Assembly: GCF_006385255.1 (NCBI RefSeq)
Contig: NZ_VFJE01000048.1
Location: 42,917 to 106,916, forward strand
Source: Flavobacterium microcysteis
GTDB lineage: Bacteria; Bacteroidota; Bacteroidia; Flavobacteriales; Flavobacteriaceae
Direction of reading: 5' to 3'
DNA length: 64,000 bases
In this document: positions 43,622 through 52,596 of the stretch, in pieces
Layout: every line of letters starts with the position of its first letter
Position numbering within the stretch: position 1 is the stretch's first letter
Notes under the pieces: generated by a model
The model's input: the letters and a program-made list of their open reading frames with translations, nothing else
Told to the model about the DNA's origin: nothing
The model's database searches: none
Made by a program: the position numbers and the translations under genes

Positions 43622-44698
43622 ATGAAGATAATCGACAAGTATATTCTGAAAAGATATCTGGCCACATTTTTTGTGATGCTGTTTCTGTTTATTCCGATAG
43701 GGATTGTAATTGACGTGTCGGAAAAAGTCAATAAAATCATCCAAAATAAGGTGCCTTTCGGAAAAGTGGCGCTTTATTATGTAGATTTTACAGTTTATTT
43801 TGCCAATCTTCTTTTTCCCATTTTCTTATTCCTTTCGGTTATCTGGTTTACTTCCAAACTGGCAAACAATACTGAAATTATTGCAATTTTAAGTTCAGGA
43901 ATATCATTCCAGCGATTCTTACGACCGTATCTGATTGGAGCTACGATTGTATCGGTCTTTGCCTTATTGATGGGATTTTTTATTGTTCCAAAGGCGAGCC
44001 AGGGCTTTAATGACTTTAGATATACCTATCTCAAAGGAAATAATAAAACAAGGGAAACCAGTAATGTTTACAGGGAAGTCAGTCCGGGCGAATTTATATA
44101 TGTAAGTAACTTCAATATCAATTCAAAAACGGCATTTGATTTCTCGCTTAAAAAATTCAACGACAATAAGCTCGATTTCACTATTAATGCAGCCCGTATT
44201 CGCTTTAATGAGAAAGACACAACATACACCATGTATAACTATACAAAAAGAAAAATTGGTGAGTTGGATGATAGGTTGGAAACATCTATGAAAAAAGACA
44301 CGGTGTTTAAATTCGATCTTGAAGATTTGACACCGGTAATTTATATCGCAGAAACACTGACTTTAGGCGAACTGAATGATTTTATCGACAAAGAAAGAGA
44401 ACGAGGATCGTCAAATATCAATACGTATCTTGTAGTATTATATAAAAAATACAGTCTTCCTGTTTCGGCTTTCATTCTTACAATTATTGCTGTTGCTGTA
44501 TCTTCTATGAAAAGAAGAGGAGGAATGGGGATGAATTTGGCAATAGGAATTGGCCTTGCCTTTACCTTTATCTTTTTTGACAAAATTTTTGGAACCTTGG
44601 CTGAAAAATCGAGTATACCGCCATTTATAGCAGTATGGCTTCCTAATTTTGTTTTTGGAATTTTAGCGATTTACCTGCTTCGAAATGCAAAAAGATAG
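43622..44698 (+). CDS. LptF/LptG family lipopolysaccharide export permease
   Basis: The 358-residue protein has an N-terminal membrane group (about 12-125), a periplasmic beta-jellyroll-like middle (about 140-265) and a C-terminal membrane group (about 275-355), the YjgP/YjgQ layout. It moves LPS from the inner membrane with LptB. It lies 35 bases after tgt and overlaps the EamA gene by 14 bases, so the three form an operon. F or G cannot be told. Confidence 0.92.
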   Translation: MKIIDKYILKRYLATFFVMLFLFIPIGIVIDVSEKVNKIIQNKVPFGKVALYYVDFTVYFANLLFPIFLFLSVIWFTSKLANNTEIIAILSSGISFQRFLRPYLIGATIVSVFALLMGFFIVPKASQGFNDFRYTYLKGNNKTRETSNVYREVSPGEFIYVSNFNINSKTAFDFSLKKFNDNKLDFTINAARIRFNEKDTTYTMYNYTKRKIGELDDRLETSMKKDTVFKFDLEDLTPVIYIAETLTLGELNDFIDKERERGSSNINTYLVVLYKKYSLPVSAFILTIIAVAVSSMKRRGGMGMNLAIGIGLAFTFIFFDKIFGTLAEKSSIPPFIAVWLPNFVFGILAIYLLRNAKR

Positions 44699-45590
44699 TA
44701 GTAACCTAAAGAGCTACCTAAATCTTCATCTGATTGTTTTTATATGGGGATTTACGGCAATACTTGGTGAACTCATCACTATAAAAGAAGAGAACGTGGT
44801 ATGGTACAGAATGCTTATGGCAGGCATTTTCATGCTGATTTATGTATTGGTTACCAAAAAACCATGGCGTATTCCCCGAAAATCATTTTTCCATCTCATT
44901 AGTGTAGGATTGATTATTGCCCTGCATTGGATATTTTTCTTCAAAGCGATTAATGTCTCCAACGTTTCGATTACTCTGGCTGTTTTTTCAACCGGAGCTT
45001 TCTTTGCATCCATCATGGAGCCTATTTTTTTTAATAGAAAAATGTTGTGGTACGAAGTATTCTTCGGACTCATTATCATTGGAGGACTTTTGATGATTAT
45101 GCAGGTTGAAACACACTATGTTTTGGGAATGGTGTATTCGCTGATATCTGTTTTTTTAGGAGTTACCTTTACGCTTTTCAACGGCAAGCTGATACAGAAA
45201 TATGATCCGTCAGTAATTACACTGTATGAATTTTTTGCAGGAGTCTTTTTTGTATCTCTTTATCTGCTATATGGCGGAAAATTTACTGCCGAATTCTTTA
45301 CTGTTTCTCAACATGACTGGATTTTACTGCTAGTGCTTTCTTCTGTATGTACTGCCTATGCTTTTACAGCGTCGGTTAATGTTATGAAAAAGCTTACACC
45401 CTATACGGTTATGCTCACAACAAACATGGAACCTGTTTATGGTATTATGTTGGCTTACATTATTTTAGGTGATAAAGAAAAAATGAGCCCTGCTTTTTAT
45501 GTAGGTGCAGTCATTATTTTAGCAACAGTAATTTTAAACGGAATTTTAAAGAATTATAAGGCCAAAAAATCTCTTTTGGCTGATAAATAA
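44685..45590 (+). CDS. EamA/DMT family transporter
   Basis: The 301-residue protein has ten predicted membrane helices in two EamA repeats (about 10-140 and 150-290), with the typical TTNMEPVYGIMLAYIILGDKE near the end. It is a drug/metabolite-type exporter of unknown substrate. It is coupled to the LptF/G gene by a 14-base overlap. Confidence 0.92.
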   Translation: MQKDSSNLKSYLNLHLIVFIWGFTAILGELITIKEENVVWYRMLMAGIFMLIYVLVTKKPWRIPRKSFFHLISVGLIIALHWIFFFKAINVSNVSITLAVFSTGAFFASIMEPIFFNRKMLWYEVFFGLIIIGGLLMIMQVETHYVLGMVYSLISVFLGVTFTLFNGKLIQKYDPSVITLYEFFAGVFFVSLYLLYGGKFTAEFFTVSQHDWILLLVLSSVCTAYAFTASVNVMKKLTPYTVMLTTNMEPVYGIMLAYIILGDKEKMSPAFYVGAVIILATVILNGILKNYKAKKSLLADK

Positions 45591-45660
45591 AGCAATTCAC
45601 GAGTGTTTTTGATTGGAACGTTTAAGACACAAAGAGGCTAAATCTTTTCAAAAATTAGCT

Positions 45661-45689
45661 TTTGTTCTTAAATGAAAATCCTATCTTTG
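45661..45689 (+). promoter_or_regulatory. accA promoter
   Basis: TTTG (45661-45664), a 17-base spacer and TATCTTTG (45682-45689) fit the Bacteroidetes consensus. It lies 33 bases upstream of the accA ATG at 45723 and rules out the longer frame at 45672. Confidence 0.75.
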
Positions 45690-45722
45690 CAGTTCGAACT
45701 AAACAAAAAATGCACAAGTCCT

Positions 45723-46676
45723 ATGGAATATTTAGATTTTGAGCTCCCTATAAAAGAACTTGAAGACCAATTAGACAAATGCCAAGTAATTGGTCAAGAA
45801 TCTGACGTTGACGTATCGAATACTTGCAAGCAGATTGAAAAGAAACTTGAAGAAACTAAAAAAAATATATACAAAAACCTAAGCGCTTGGCAGCGTGTAC
45901 AGTTGTCAAGACATCCTAACCGTCCTTATACTATGGATCATGTGCACGCTCTATGCGGCGACACTTTCCTAGAACTTTTTGGAGACAGAGGCTTCAAGGA
46001 TGACAAGGCAATGATTGGAGGTTTAGGTAAAATTGGAGGACAGTCTTTCATGATTGTTGGCCAGCAAAAAGGATACAATACAAAAACACGCCAGTACCGA
46101 AATTTTGGTATGGCAAATCCAGAAGGTTACCGAAAAGCTTTACGTTTGATGAAAATGGCAGAGAAATTCGGTATTCCGGTAATTACTTTAGTGGATACTC
46201 CGGGAGCATACCCAGGATTAGAAGCAGAAGAAAGAGGACAAGGAGAAGCAATTGCAAGAAACATTCTTGAAATGATTCGTCTTAAAGTTCCAATTATCAC
46301 AGTAATTGTTGGTGAAGGAGCTTCAGGAGGTGCTTTAGGAATTGGTGTTGGAGATAAGGTTTATATGTTGGAAAACACATGGTATTCTGTAATTTCTCCA
46401 GAATCTTGTTCTTCTATCTTATGGAGAAGTTGGGAATATAAAGAGCAGGCAGCTGAAGCTTTAAAACTGACTTCATTCGACATGAAAAAACAAAAACTGA
46501 TTGACGATATCATTCCTGAGCCACTAGGTGGAGCTCACTATGATAGAGATACAACATTCAAATCGGTTGAAAAATACATATTGAAAGGATACAACGAATT
46601 AAAAGACTTATCAACAGCTGAATTAGTGGCCCAGAGAATGGACAAATACAGCAAAATGGGCGAATTTAAAGAGTAA
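45723..46676 (+). CDS. accA: Acetyl-CoA carboxylase carboxyltransferase subunit alpha
   Basis: The 317-residue protein transfers carboxyl from biotin to acetyl-CoA, making malonyl-CoA for fatty acid synthesis. It has the AccA N-terminal helix region ([16 protein letters not shown]), then [30 protein letters not shown] and [17 protein letters not shown]. The length is typical. The start follows directly from the promoter. It is monocistronic with its own terminator. Confidence 0.97.
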   Translation: MEYLDFELPIKELEDQLDKCQVIGQESDVDVSNTCKQIEKKLEETKKNIYKNLSAWQRVQLSRHPNRPYTMDHVHALCGDTFLELFGDRGFKDDKAMIGGLGKIGGQSFMIVGQQKGYNTKTRQYRNFGMANPEGYRKALRLMKMAEKFGIPVITLVDTPGAYPGLEAEERGQGEAIARNILEMIRLKVPIITVIVGEGASGGALGIGVGDKVYMLENTWYSVISPESCSSILWRSWEYKEQAAEALKLTSFDMKKQKLIDDIIPEPLGGAHYDRDTTFKSVEKYILKGYNELKDLSTAELVAQRMDKYSKMGEFKE

Positions 46677-46696
46677 ACCTTACTAAAATTGAAACT

Positions 46697-46730
46697 AAAT
46701 CCGAAGCCCCGTGGTTTCGGATTTTTTTTT
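46697..46730 (+). terminator. accA terminator
   Basis: AAATCCGAAGCC (46697-46708) pairs with GGTTTCGGATTT (46713-46724), with one G.T pair and a 4-base loop, followed by a T run. Confidence 0.88.
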
Positions 46731-46817
46731 GGTTATCAACACAATTTTAATACTTATAAACAAAAGTAGCTAACAAGTCAAAAGGCAATATCTTTTAATT
46801 TTGGTTACATTCGCATT

Positions 46818-48362
46818 ATGGAAAATCTCAGAAATATAAACCCGGTTAGAGTAGATAAAACTACAATAATCAATCTCGAAAAAGGAAAGCTCCCGCCACA
46901 GGCTGTCGAACTGGAAGAAGCCGTTTTGGGTGCGATGATGATTGATAAAAAAGGGGTGGATGAGGTTATTGATATTCTCCAGCCAGAGGCCTTCTATAAG
47001 GAAGCTCACAAGTATATTTTTGAAGCTATCGTACAGCTTTTCAACGATTCGCAACCAATTGACTTATTAACAGTTTCAGCACAGCTTAAAAAGATGGCAA
47101 AACTGGATTTGGCAGGAGGCGATTTCTATCTGATTCAGTTAACGCAAAAAATTTCATCTTCGGCACATATCGAGTTCCACTCGAGAATCATCCTTCAGAA
47201 ATTTATTCAACGAAGTCTGATTAAGATTTCTTCAGAAATCATTGAAGAATCCTATGATGAGACGACAGATGTTTTTGATTTGTTGGATAAGGCAGAATCA
47301 AAATTATACGAAGTTACTCAAGGAAATATCAAAAGAAGTTCTGAGACAGCCCAAAGTTTGGTTATCCAGGCAAAGAAAAGAATTGAAGAAATTGCAAATA
47401 AGGAAGGTTTAAGTGGTGTTGCTACCGGTTTTGAAAAGTTAGACAAAGTAACTTCAGGATGGCAGCCAAGTGACTTGATTATTATTGCGGCTCGTCCGGG
47501 TATGGGTAAGACGGCTTTCGTTTTGTCTATGGCCAGAAATATTGCGATAGATTTTAACCATGCTGTAGCCGTTTTTTCATTGGAGATGTCATCCGTACAG
47601 TTGATTACCCGTCTTATTTCGTCAGAAACAGGACTATCTTCAGAAAAACTGCGTACCGGAAAATTAGAAAAACACGAATGGGAACAGCTTAGTATCAAGG
47701 TGAAAAATCTTGAAAAGGCACCCTTATATATTGACGATACACCATCGCTTTCCATATTTGATTTACGTGCTAAGGCACGTCGTTTGGCTTCGCAATACGG
47801 TATCAAATTGATAGTTGTCGATTACCTTCAATTGATGACAGCTGGCGGCGGCGGAAAAGGAGGCGGAAACCGTGAACAGGAAATCTCTACAATTTCCCGA
47901 AACCTAAAAGCTTTGGCAAAAGAATTGAACGTTCCGGTAATTGCACTTTCGCAGCTTTCGCGTGCCGTTGAAACCCGTGGTTCGAGTAAAAGACCTTTGC
48001 TTTCGGATCTTAGGGAATCGGGAGCTATCGAGCAGGATGCCGATATCGTTTCGTTCATTTACCGTCCGGAATATTATAAAATTGACGAATGGGATGATGA
48101 TGAACATTCACCAACAGAAGGTCAGGCAGAATTTATCATTGCAAAACACAGAAATGGTAGTTTGGAAAACGTAAGGCTTAAATTCGTTGGTAACCTAGGT
48201 AAATTTGACAACCTTGATGAATACGGAACTAACTTTGACGACCTGCCTTCAAAAATGAATATGCAGGATGCGCCATTCCTGACCAAAAACCTGCCTTCGG
48301 CAAATGAAGCTTTTGGTAGCAACATGAACAATGTGGATGACGACAGCGATGTACCGTTCTAA
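46818..48362 (+). CDS. dnaB: Replicative DNA helicase DnaB
   Basis: The 514-residue hexameric helicase unwinds DNA at the replication fork. It has the DnaB N-terminal domain (about 25-130), a linker helix, and the RecA-like core with Walker A ARPGMGKTA (225-233, Lys231), Walker B IVVDYLQLMT, and LSQLSRAVETR. There is no intein. A TACATTCG element just upstream is close to a -7. It is followed by a terminator. Confidence 0.97.
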   Translation: MENLRNINPVRVDKTTIINLEKGKLPPQAVELEEAVLGAMMIDKKGVDEVIDILQPEAFYKEAHKYIFEAIVQLFNDSQPIDLLTVSAQLKKMAKLDLAGGDFYLIQLTQKISSSAHIEFHSRIILQKFIQRSLIKISSEIIEESYDETTDVFDLLDKAESKLYEVTQGNIKRSSETAQSLVIQAKKRIEEIANKEGLSGVATGFEKLDKVTSGWQPSDLIIIAARPGMGKTAFVLSMARNIAIDFNHAVAVFSLEMSSVQLITRLISSETGLSSEKLRTGKLEKHEWEQLSIKVKNLEKAPLYIDDTPSLSIFDLRAKARRLASQYGIKLIVVDYLQLMTAGGGGKGGGNREQEISTISRNLKALAKELNVPVIALSQLSRAVETRGSSKRPLLSDLRESGAIEQDADIVSFIYRPEYYKIDEWDDDEHSPTEGQAEFIIAKHRNGSLENVRLKFVGNLGKFDNLDEYGTNFDDLPSKMNMQDAPFLTKNLPSANEAFGSNMNNVDDDSDVPF

Positions 48363-48371
48363 AATAGAGTT

Positions 48372-48399
48372 AAATCCGCCCAACGAGGCGGATTTTTTT
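48372..48399 (+). terminator. dnaB terminator
   Basis: AAATCCGCC (48372-48380) pairs with GGCGGATTT (48387-48395) around CAACGA, followed by seven Ts. Confidence 0.9.
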
Positions 48400-48447
48400 A
48401 TAATTTGCTTCCCTAAAAACCGTTATCTTTGAAGTAAAATCTTTGGA

Positions 48448-49710
48448 ATGCTTAAAAAAACTGCCTTTTTATTTTTAGTACTCTTATCCTCAATTCCGTC
48501 TTGGGCATCATTTATTTTGCTTCCCATGGATGAAGCCTCGCAAAAAAATCATTTGAAAGCCTATGGAATTACATATTGGTCATTGGATAAGCACTATAAA
48601 GTAAGCTGGCTTTTGAATTATAGAGGCGGCTCTTTTTTACTTCCGGATGCTCCAGAAATCAGAAAAGAATGCCAGATTCGAGGCGTGAGTTTTGAACTGC
48701 TTTCTGATGGACAGGCCAATCAAATTTTGGATGAAATCAGTAGTCCATCGCAAAACATGGAAACCGTAGTTTTGGAAAAAGCACCCAAAATTGCTGTATA
48801 TACGCCAAAGGGAAAACAACCTTGGGATGATGCCGTGACATTGGTATTGACCTATGCAGAAATTCCTTTTACTGCAGTGTATGATGAAGAAGTTTTATCA
48901 GACGGATTGTTGTTATATGACTGGCTTCACCTACATCATGAAGATTTCACGGGACAGTACGGTAAATTTTTCGGAGCCTACAGAAATGCGCCCTGGTATA
49001 TCGAACAAAAGAAAGATGCAGAGGAACTGGCAAAAAAATTAGGCTACAGTAAAGTATCAGAAGAAAAACTGGCAGTTGCTAAAAAAATACGTGATTTTGT
49101 AATAGGAGGCGGGTTTATGTTTGCCATGTGTTCTGCTACAGATAGTTTTGATATTGCACTAGCTGCTGATGGCGTTGATATTTGCGAACCAATGTTTGAC
49201 GGAGACGAAAGTGAGGCAAACTATCAGTCAAAGATTAAATATGAGAACAGCTTCGCATTTAAAGACTATATTTTGGAAAAAAATCCTATTATCTATGAGT
49301 TTTCCGATATCGACATGACACTGAAAAGAAATATCATGCCGGAAAAGGATTATTTCACGTTAATGGAATATTCTGCTAAATGGGACCCAATTCCAAGTAT
49401 GCTTTGCCAAAACCATACCCAATTGGTTAAAGGTTTTATGGGACAAACGACTTCTTTTGACAGCAACAGGATTAAATCCAGTGTTTTGGTCATGGGTGAA
49501 AACAAGGTGAATAACGAAGCCAGGTATATTCATGGTACAAAAGGAAAAGGAATGTTCACTTATTTTGGAGGACACGACCCGGAAGATTATCAACACAGAG
49601 TGGGTGATGCTCCGACAGTTTTAGACCTGCATCCAAATTCTCCTGGATATAGATTGATACTTAACAATGTACTATTCCCGGCAGCAAGAAAGAAAAAATT
49701 AAAAACATAA
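48448..49710 (+). CDS. Secreted protein, glutamine-amidotransferase-like fold
   Basis: The 420-residue protein has a signal peptide (about 1-20). A middle part (KIAVYTPKGKQPWDDAVTLV, FFGAYRNAPW, GGGFMFAMCSATDSFDIALA, about 110-235) resembles class I amidotransferase-like folds, with Cys in MCSA near the nucleophile position. Relatives in this phylum are often labelled asparagine synthetase B, but no AsnB synthetase domain or N-terminal nucleophile Cys is present. It lies 22 bases before glsA. The true function is unknown. Confidence 0.75.
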   Translation: MLKKTAFLFLVLLSSIPSWASFILLPMDEASQKNHLKAYGITYWSLDKHYKVSWLLNYRGGSFLLPDAPEIRKECQIRGVSFELLSDGQANQILDEISSPSQNMETVVLEKAPKIAVYTPKGKQPWDDAVTLVLTYAEIPFTAVYDEEVLSDGLLLYDWLHLHHEDFTGQYGKFFGAYRNAPWYIEQKKDAEELAKKLGYSKVSEEKLAVAKKIRDFVIGGGFMFAMCSATDSFDIALAADGVDICEPMFDGDESEANYQSKIKYENSFAFKDYILEKNPIIYEFSDIDMTLKRNIMPEKDYFTLMEYSAKWDPIPSMLCQNHTQLVKGFMGQTTSFDSNRIKSSVLVMGENKVNNEARYIHGTKGKGMFTYFGGHDPEDYQHRVGDAPTVLDLHPNSPGYRLILNNVLFPAARKKKLKT

Positions 49711-49732
49711 TCTTTCCAATCCTTTTAACGGA

Positions 49733-50644
49733 ATGAATTATCAAAAAATACTGCAAGACGTTTATCTTGAAGCCAAATCGTTTCCGCAAATCGGAAATGT
49801 GGCCCAAACAATTCCACAACTGTCCACGATAGATCCTGATAAATTTGGTATTCATCTGACCACAATCAAAGGGCAGGACTATGGAATTGGAGACAGCAAT
49901 GAAAAATTTTCAATCCAAAGTGTGTCCAAAGCGCTGACCGTTGCATTGGCTTTTTCTTTTATGGGAGAAAAAATCTGGGAAAGAGTAGGAGTTGAGCCTT
50001 CTGGTACAGCCTTTAATTCTCTTGTCCAACTCGAATTTGAAAAAGGAATCCCACGAAATCCGTTTATTAATGCCGGAGCTTTAGTCATAGCCGATATGTT
50101 GGTTTCACATTTGAAACACCCTAAAGAAGATTTTTTGGCTTTTATAAGAGCCATTTCGGGCACTCAGGAAATAGATTTCAATTTAAAAGTGGCCCAATCT
50201 GAAAAAGATACGGGTTTTAGGAATGCAACTTTGGCTAACTTTCTGAAATCGTTTGGCAATATTGAAAATGATGTAGCAACCGTTTTGGATTTTTATTTCC
50301 ATCAATGCTCTATTGAAATGACTTGTAAGGAACTGGCACATTCGTTTTATTTTTTTGCCAATGAAGGTAAAACAATGGATGGCAATCAGGTTTTATCAAA
50401 AAGCAATGTCAAGCGGCTTAATGCTTTGATGCAGACTTGTGGTTTTTATGATGAATCTGGCGAATTTACCTATAAAGTTGGTCTTCCCGGCAAAAGCGGA
50501 ATTGGCGGTGGAATAGCGGCGTTGTTTCCCAAACACTTTACAATAGTAACCTGGAGTCCACGTCTAAACGAAAAAGGAAATTCGGAATTGGGCATGAATG
50601 CTCTAGAATTGTTTACGACAAAAACAGGAATGTCTGTATTTTAA
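49733..50644 (+). CDS. glsA: Glutaminase A
   Basis: The 303-residue enzyme hydrolyses glutamine to glutamate and ammonia. It is a serine-dependent beta-lactamase-like fold: SVSK gives the catalytic Ser63-x2-Lys66, with NPFINAGALV (about 98-107) and PGKSGIGGGIAA (about 254-265) as family motifs. The length is typical. It probably forms an operon with the secreted protein before it, and a terminator shared with the T9SS protein gene follows. Confidence 0.95.
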   Translation: MNYQKILQDVYLEAKSFPQIGNVAQTIPQLSTIDPDKFGIHLTTIKGQDYGIGDSNEKFSIQSVSKALTVALAFSFMGEKIWERVGVEPSGTAFNSLVQLEFEKGIPRNPFINAGALVIADMLVSHLKHPKEDFLAFIRAISGTQEIDFNLKVAQSEKDTGFRNATLANFLKSFGNIENDVATVLDFYFHQCSIEMTCKELAHSFYFFANEGKTMDGNQVLSKSNVKRLNALMQTCGFYDESGEFTYKVGLPGKSGIGGGIAALFPKHFTIVTWSPRLNEKGNSELGMNALELFTTKTGMSVF

Positions 50645-50646
50645 TT

Positions 50647-50677
50647 AAAAAATCCCAAGCTAAACTTGGGATTTTTT
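50647..50677. terminator. Bidirectional terminator
   Basis: AAAAAATCCCAAG and CTTGGGATTTTTT form a 13-bp stem with the loop CTAAA. It lies between converging glsA and the first T9SS protein gene. Confidence 0.9.
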
Positions 50678-50699
50678 AGTTTCTGCTAGTAGTATAGCT

Positions 50700-52445
50700 T
50701 TAGTTCTTTACAAACTGTATACTTTTTTGGGCAGTTGCTCCTTGGATTTTCAAGACATAGCTTCCGGAAGCAAGGTCTTTGATGTTGATAGTCATTACAT
50801 CTTCATTTGTAGATTCTAAAGATTTTATCTTCTTTCCGCCCATGTCATAAATAGTGAAAAGCATATTTTCTGATAAAGAATCCATACCCGAAATATAAAT
50901 CTGCTCTTGTGAAGGATTTGGATATAGCGTAATGTTCTTTACAAAATGTTCTTCCGTGCTTAAACGTTTGTCTCTTTTTCCAAAATAGGTAGTTTGCACG
51001 TTAGAAGGATTACTAAGTGTAAGATTACCTAAAACTAGGGAATTTTGAGATGTTTTTCCTTGATAATAATGTACACTTTCGTTTTCTGCAATATCTAGAA
51101 TCCTCAGATCTCTGGAATTATTGGCCTCCGTAATTTTATAAAAATCGCTTGCATTGCCATTAGTGTCATATTTTACAGAAAAAAGATTGCCAATACCAGT
51201 ATTTGTGGTGTTTTCATAAACAAGATTATTTCCAAAATTGATGTATTTTATAAATAACCCTGTAGCATAGATATTATTATTGCTATCAACAAATAATCTC
51301 TCGAAAGAACTCATCCCGATACCCGTATGTGGCTGCGCATCTGTTGCTATTTTTGCAGCTTTTGCCCAAAGTACAGTTCCTGCTGGAGCATATTTCGTAA
51401 GGTAAGAGCCTTGACCGGTATTAAAGTTTAACGAAGTTCCTCCAAAACCAATCACACTATTATATACTTGTCCGGTCAAAAAGATATTATTATTGCTATC
51501 AGTTACTACATCAGTGACGGTGGTATGTGCTGATGAATTGGTAGAAGCAGACGATGCCCAGACAACAGTTCCGTTACTATCATATTTTGTAATAAATAAA
51601 TTTGCATTATTGTTGGTCACACTTTTGTTTAGCGTTATAGAACCAAAAGTTGTCGAACGGCAGAAAATCATCCCGGCTATGTATACATTTCCAAGATTGT
51701 CGATAGTTATTGCTTTTGGTTGTGTGCCTACTCTGTGAGGTTCGTTAATGGAAGCGCTTCCGTTATAAGTTGACGATTTTAGCCAGATTGCATTTCCTGA
51801 AGTATCAAATTTGGCAACAAATGCCTTGTCCATAAAGCCCACAACAGCGGTATATCCTACACTTGGAGTTGTGAGATTGTCTATAGTATACGTATTATTC
51901 GTATGTGTTCCGGTAAGGTATAGGTTATTGTCTTTGAATTTTAAAATAGGTGCACCATGATAATCCATTACTTTACTCCAAACTACATTTCCATTTAAAT
52001 CAATTTTGGCCAAAAAGCATTTCATTTCGTCATTTTGGGATTGTAATGTATTTGAGCCAAGCGTCATGTTGCCATTAAAATACCCGGTTACATAAAAATG
52101 ATTATTGTTGTCATAAGCCATAGATGCAAAACCATCAACTTTAGATCCTGGAAAATGCTTGACAAAAATAAGATTTCCATTAGAATCATGTTTCGTAATA
52201 TAAGTATCCTGGTATTTTGCATTGCTAATTGGAGATACTTCACTCGAATTGGTAATCACGGTTCCTTCAATAGTTAAAGTTTCAGAATTGAAAATACCAA
52301 TGTGGTAGATGTTTTTTTGGCTATCCATAAAACAATCACTAACGCCAACACTGAGATTTGGAAAACTTTTAGCCCAGCTCCAATCAGCGGTTTGGGCATT
52401 TAGAATAGAGTAGAAAAATAAAAGAAAAAGAGTAGTTTTTTTCAT
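50700..52445 (-). CDS. T9SS type A sorting domain protein with SBBP-like beta-propeller repeats (copy A)
   Basis: The 581-residue protein has a signal peptide (about 1-18, ending LNAQTADW). Repeats of the type KYDSNGTVVWASS and IDNLGNVYIAGMIF alternate along about 20-480, as in bacterial propeller-like secreted proteins. The last 85 residues are a type A T9SS signal: ITLYPNPSQEQIYISGMDSL ... LASGSYVLKIQG ... KSIQFVKN. It is a close paralogue of the upstream gene 52597-54330. Its role on the cell surface is unknown. Confidence 0.9.
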   Translation of the reverse strand: MKKTTLFLLFFYSILNAQTADWSWAKSFPNLSVGVSDCFMDSQKNIYHIGIFNSETLTIEGTVITNSSEVSPISNAKYQDTYITKHDSNGNLIFVKHFPGSKVDGFASMAYDNNNHFYVTGYFNGNMTLGSNTLQSQNDEMKCFLAKIDLNGNVVWSKVMDYHGAPILKFKDNNLYLTGTHTNNTYTIDNLTTPSVGYTAVVGFMDKAFVAKFDTSGNAIWLKSSTYNGSASINEPHRVGTQPKAITIDNLGNVYIAGMIFCRSTTFGSITLNKSVTNNNANLFITKYDSNGTVVWASSASTNSSAHTTVTDVVTDSNNNIFLTGQVYNSVIGFGGTSLNFNTGQGSYLTKYAPAGTVLWAKAAKIATDAQPHTGIGMSSFERLFVDSNNNIYATGLFIKYINFGNNLVYENTTNTGIGNLFSVKYDTNGNASDFYKITEANNSRDLRILDIAENESVHYYQGKTSQNSLVLGNLTLSNPSNVQTTYFGKRDKRLSTEEHFVKNITLYPNPSQEQIYISGMDSLSENMLFTIYDMGGKKIKSLESTNEDVMTINIKDLASGSYVLKIQGATAQKSIQFVKN

Positions 52446-52507
52446 TATTATTTGATTTTTAGGGAGTTCTTAGGGATTAAATATAAGAATTAATTAAATA
52501 ATTAAAA

Positions 52508-52558
52508 AAATCTACAGCTGTTTGAAGTAGGATAACTATTTCAAACAGCTGTAGATTT
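52508..52558 (-). terminator. Terminator after T9SS copy B
   Basis: A 19-base arm (52508-52526) and its exact complement (52540-52558) enclose a 13-base loop, with a T run on the minus strand. The stem contains CTACAGCTGTTTGAA. It separates the two tandem paralogues into separate transcripts. Confidence 0.88.
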
Positions 52559-52596
52559 GGACTACCGCATTATTTTATTTGTAGAAATAATGGAGT

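Noticed and set aside
47318..47806. 162-codon frame on the minus strand opposite dnaB
   Set aside because: It lies wholly inside dnaB, and its composition (many Ser, Ile, Cys) is typical of a shadow of a conserved gene. No start signals were seen.
48448..49710. Asparagine synthetase B label for the secreted protein
   Set aside because: It has a signal peptide and lacks the N-terminal nucleophile Cys and the ATP-pyrophosphatase motif of AsnB, so the label was not used.
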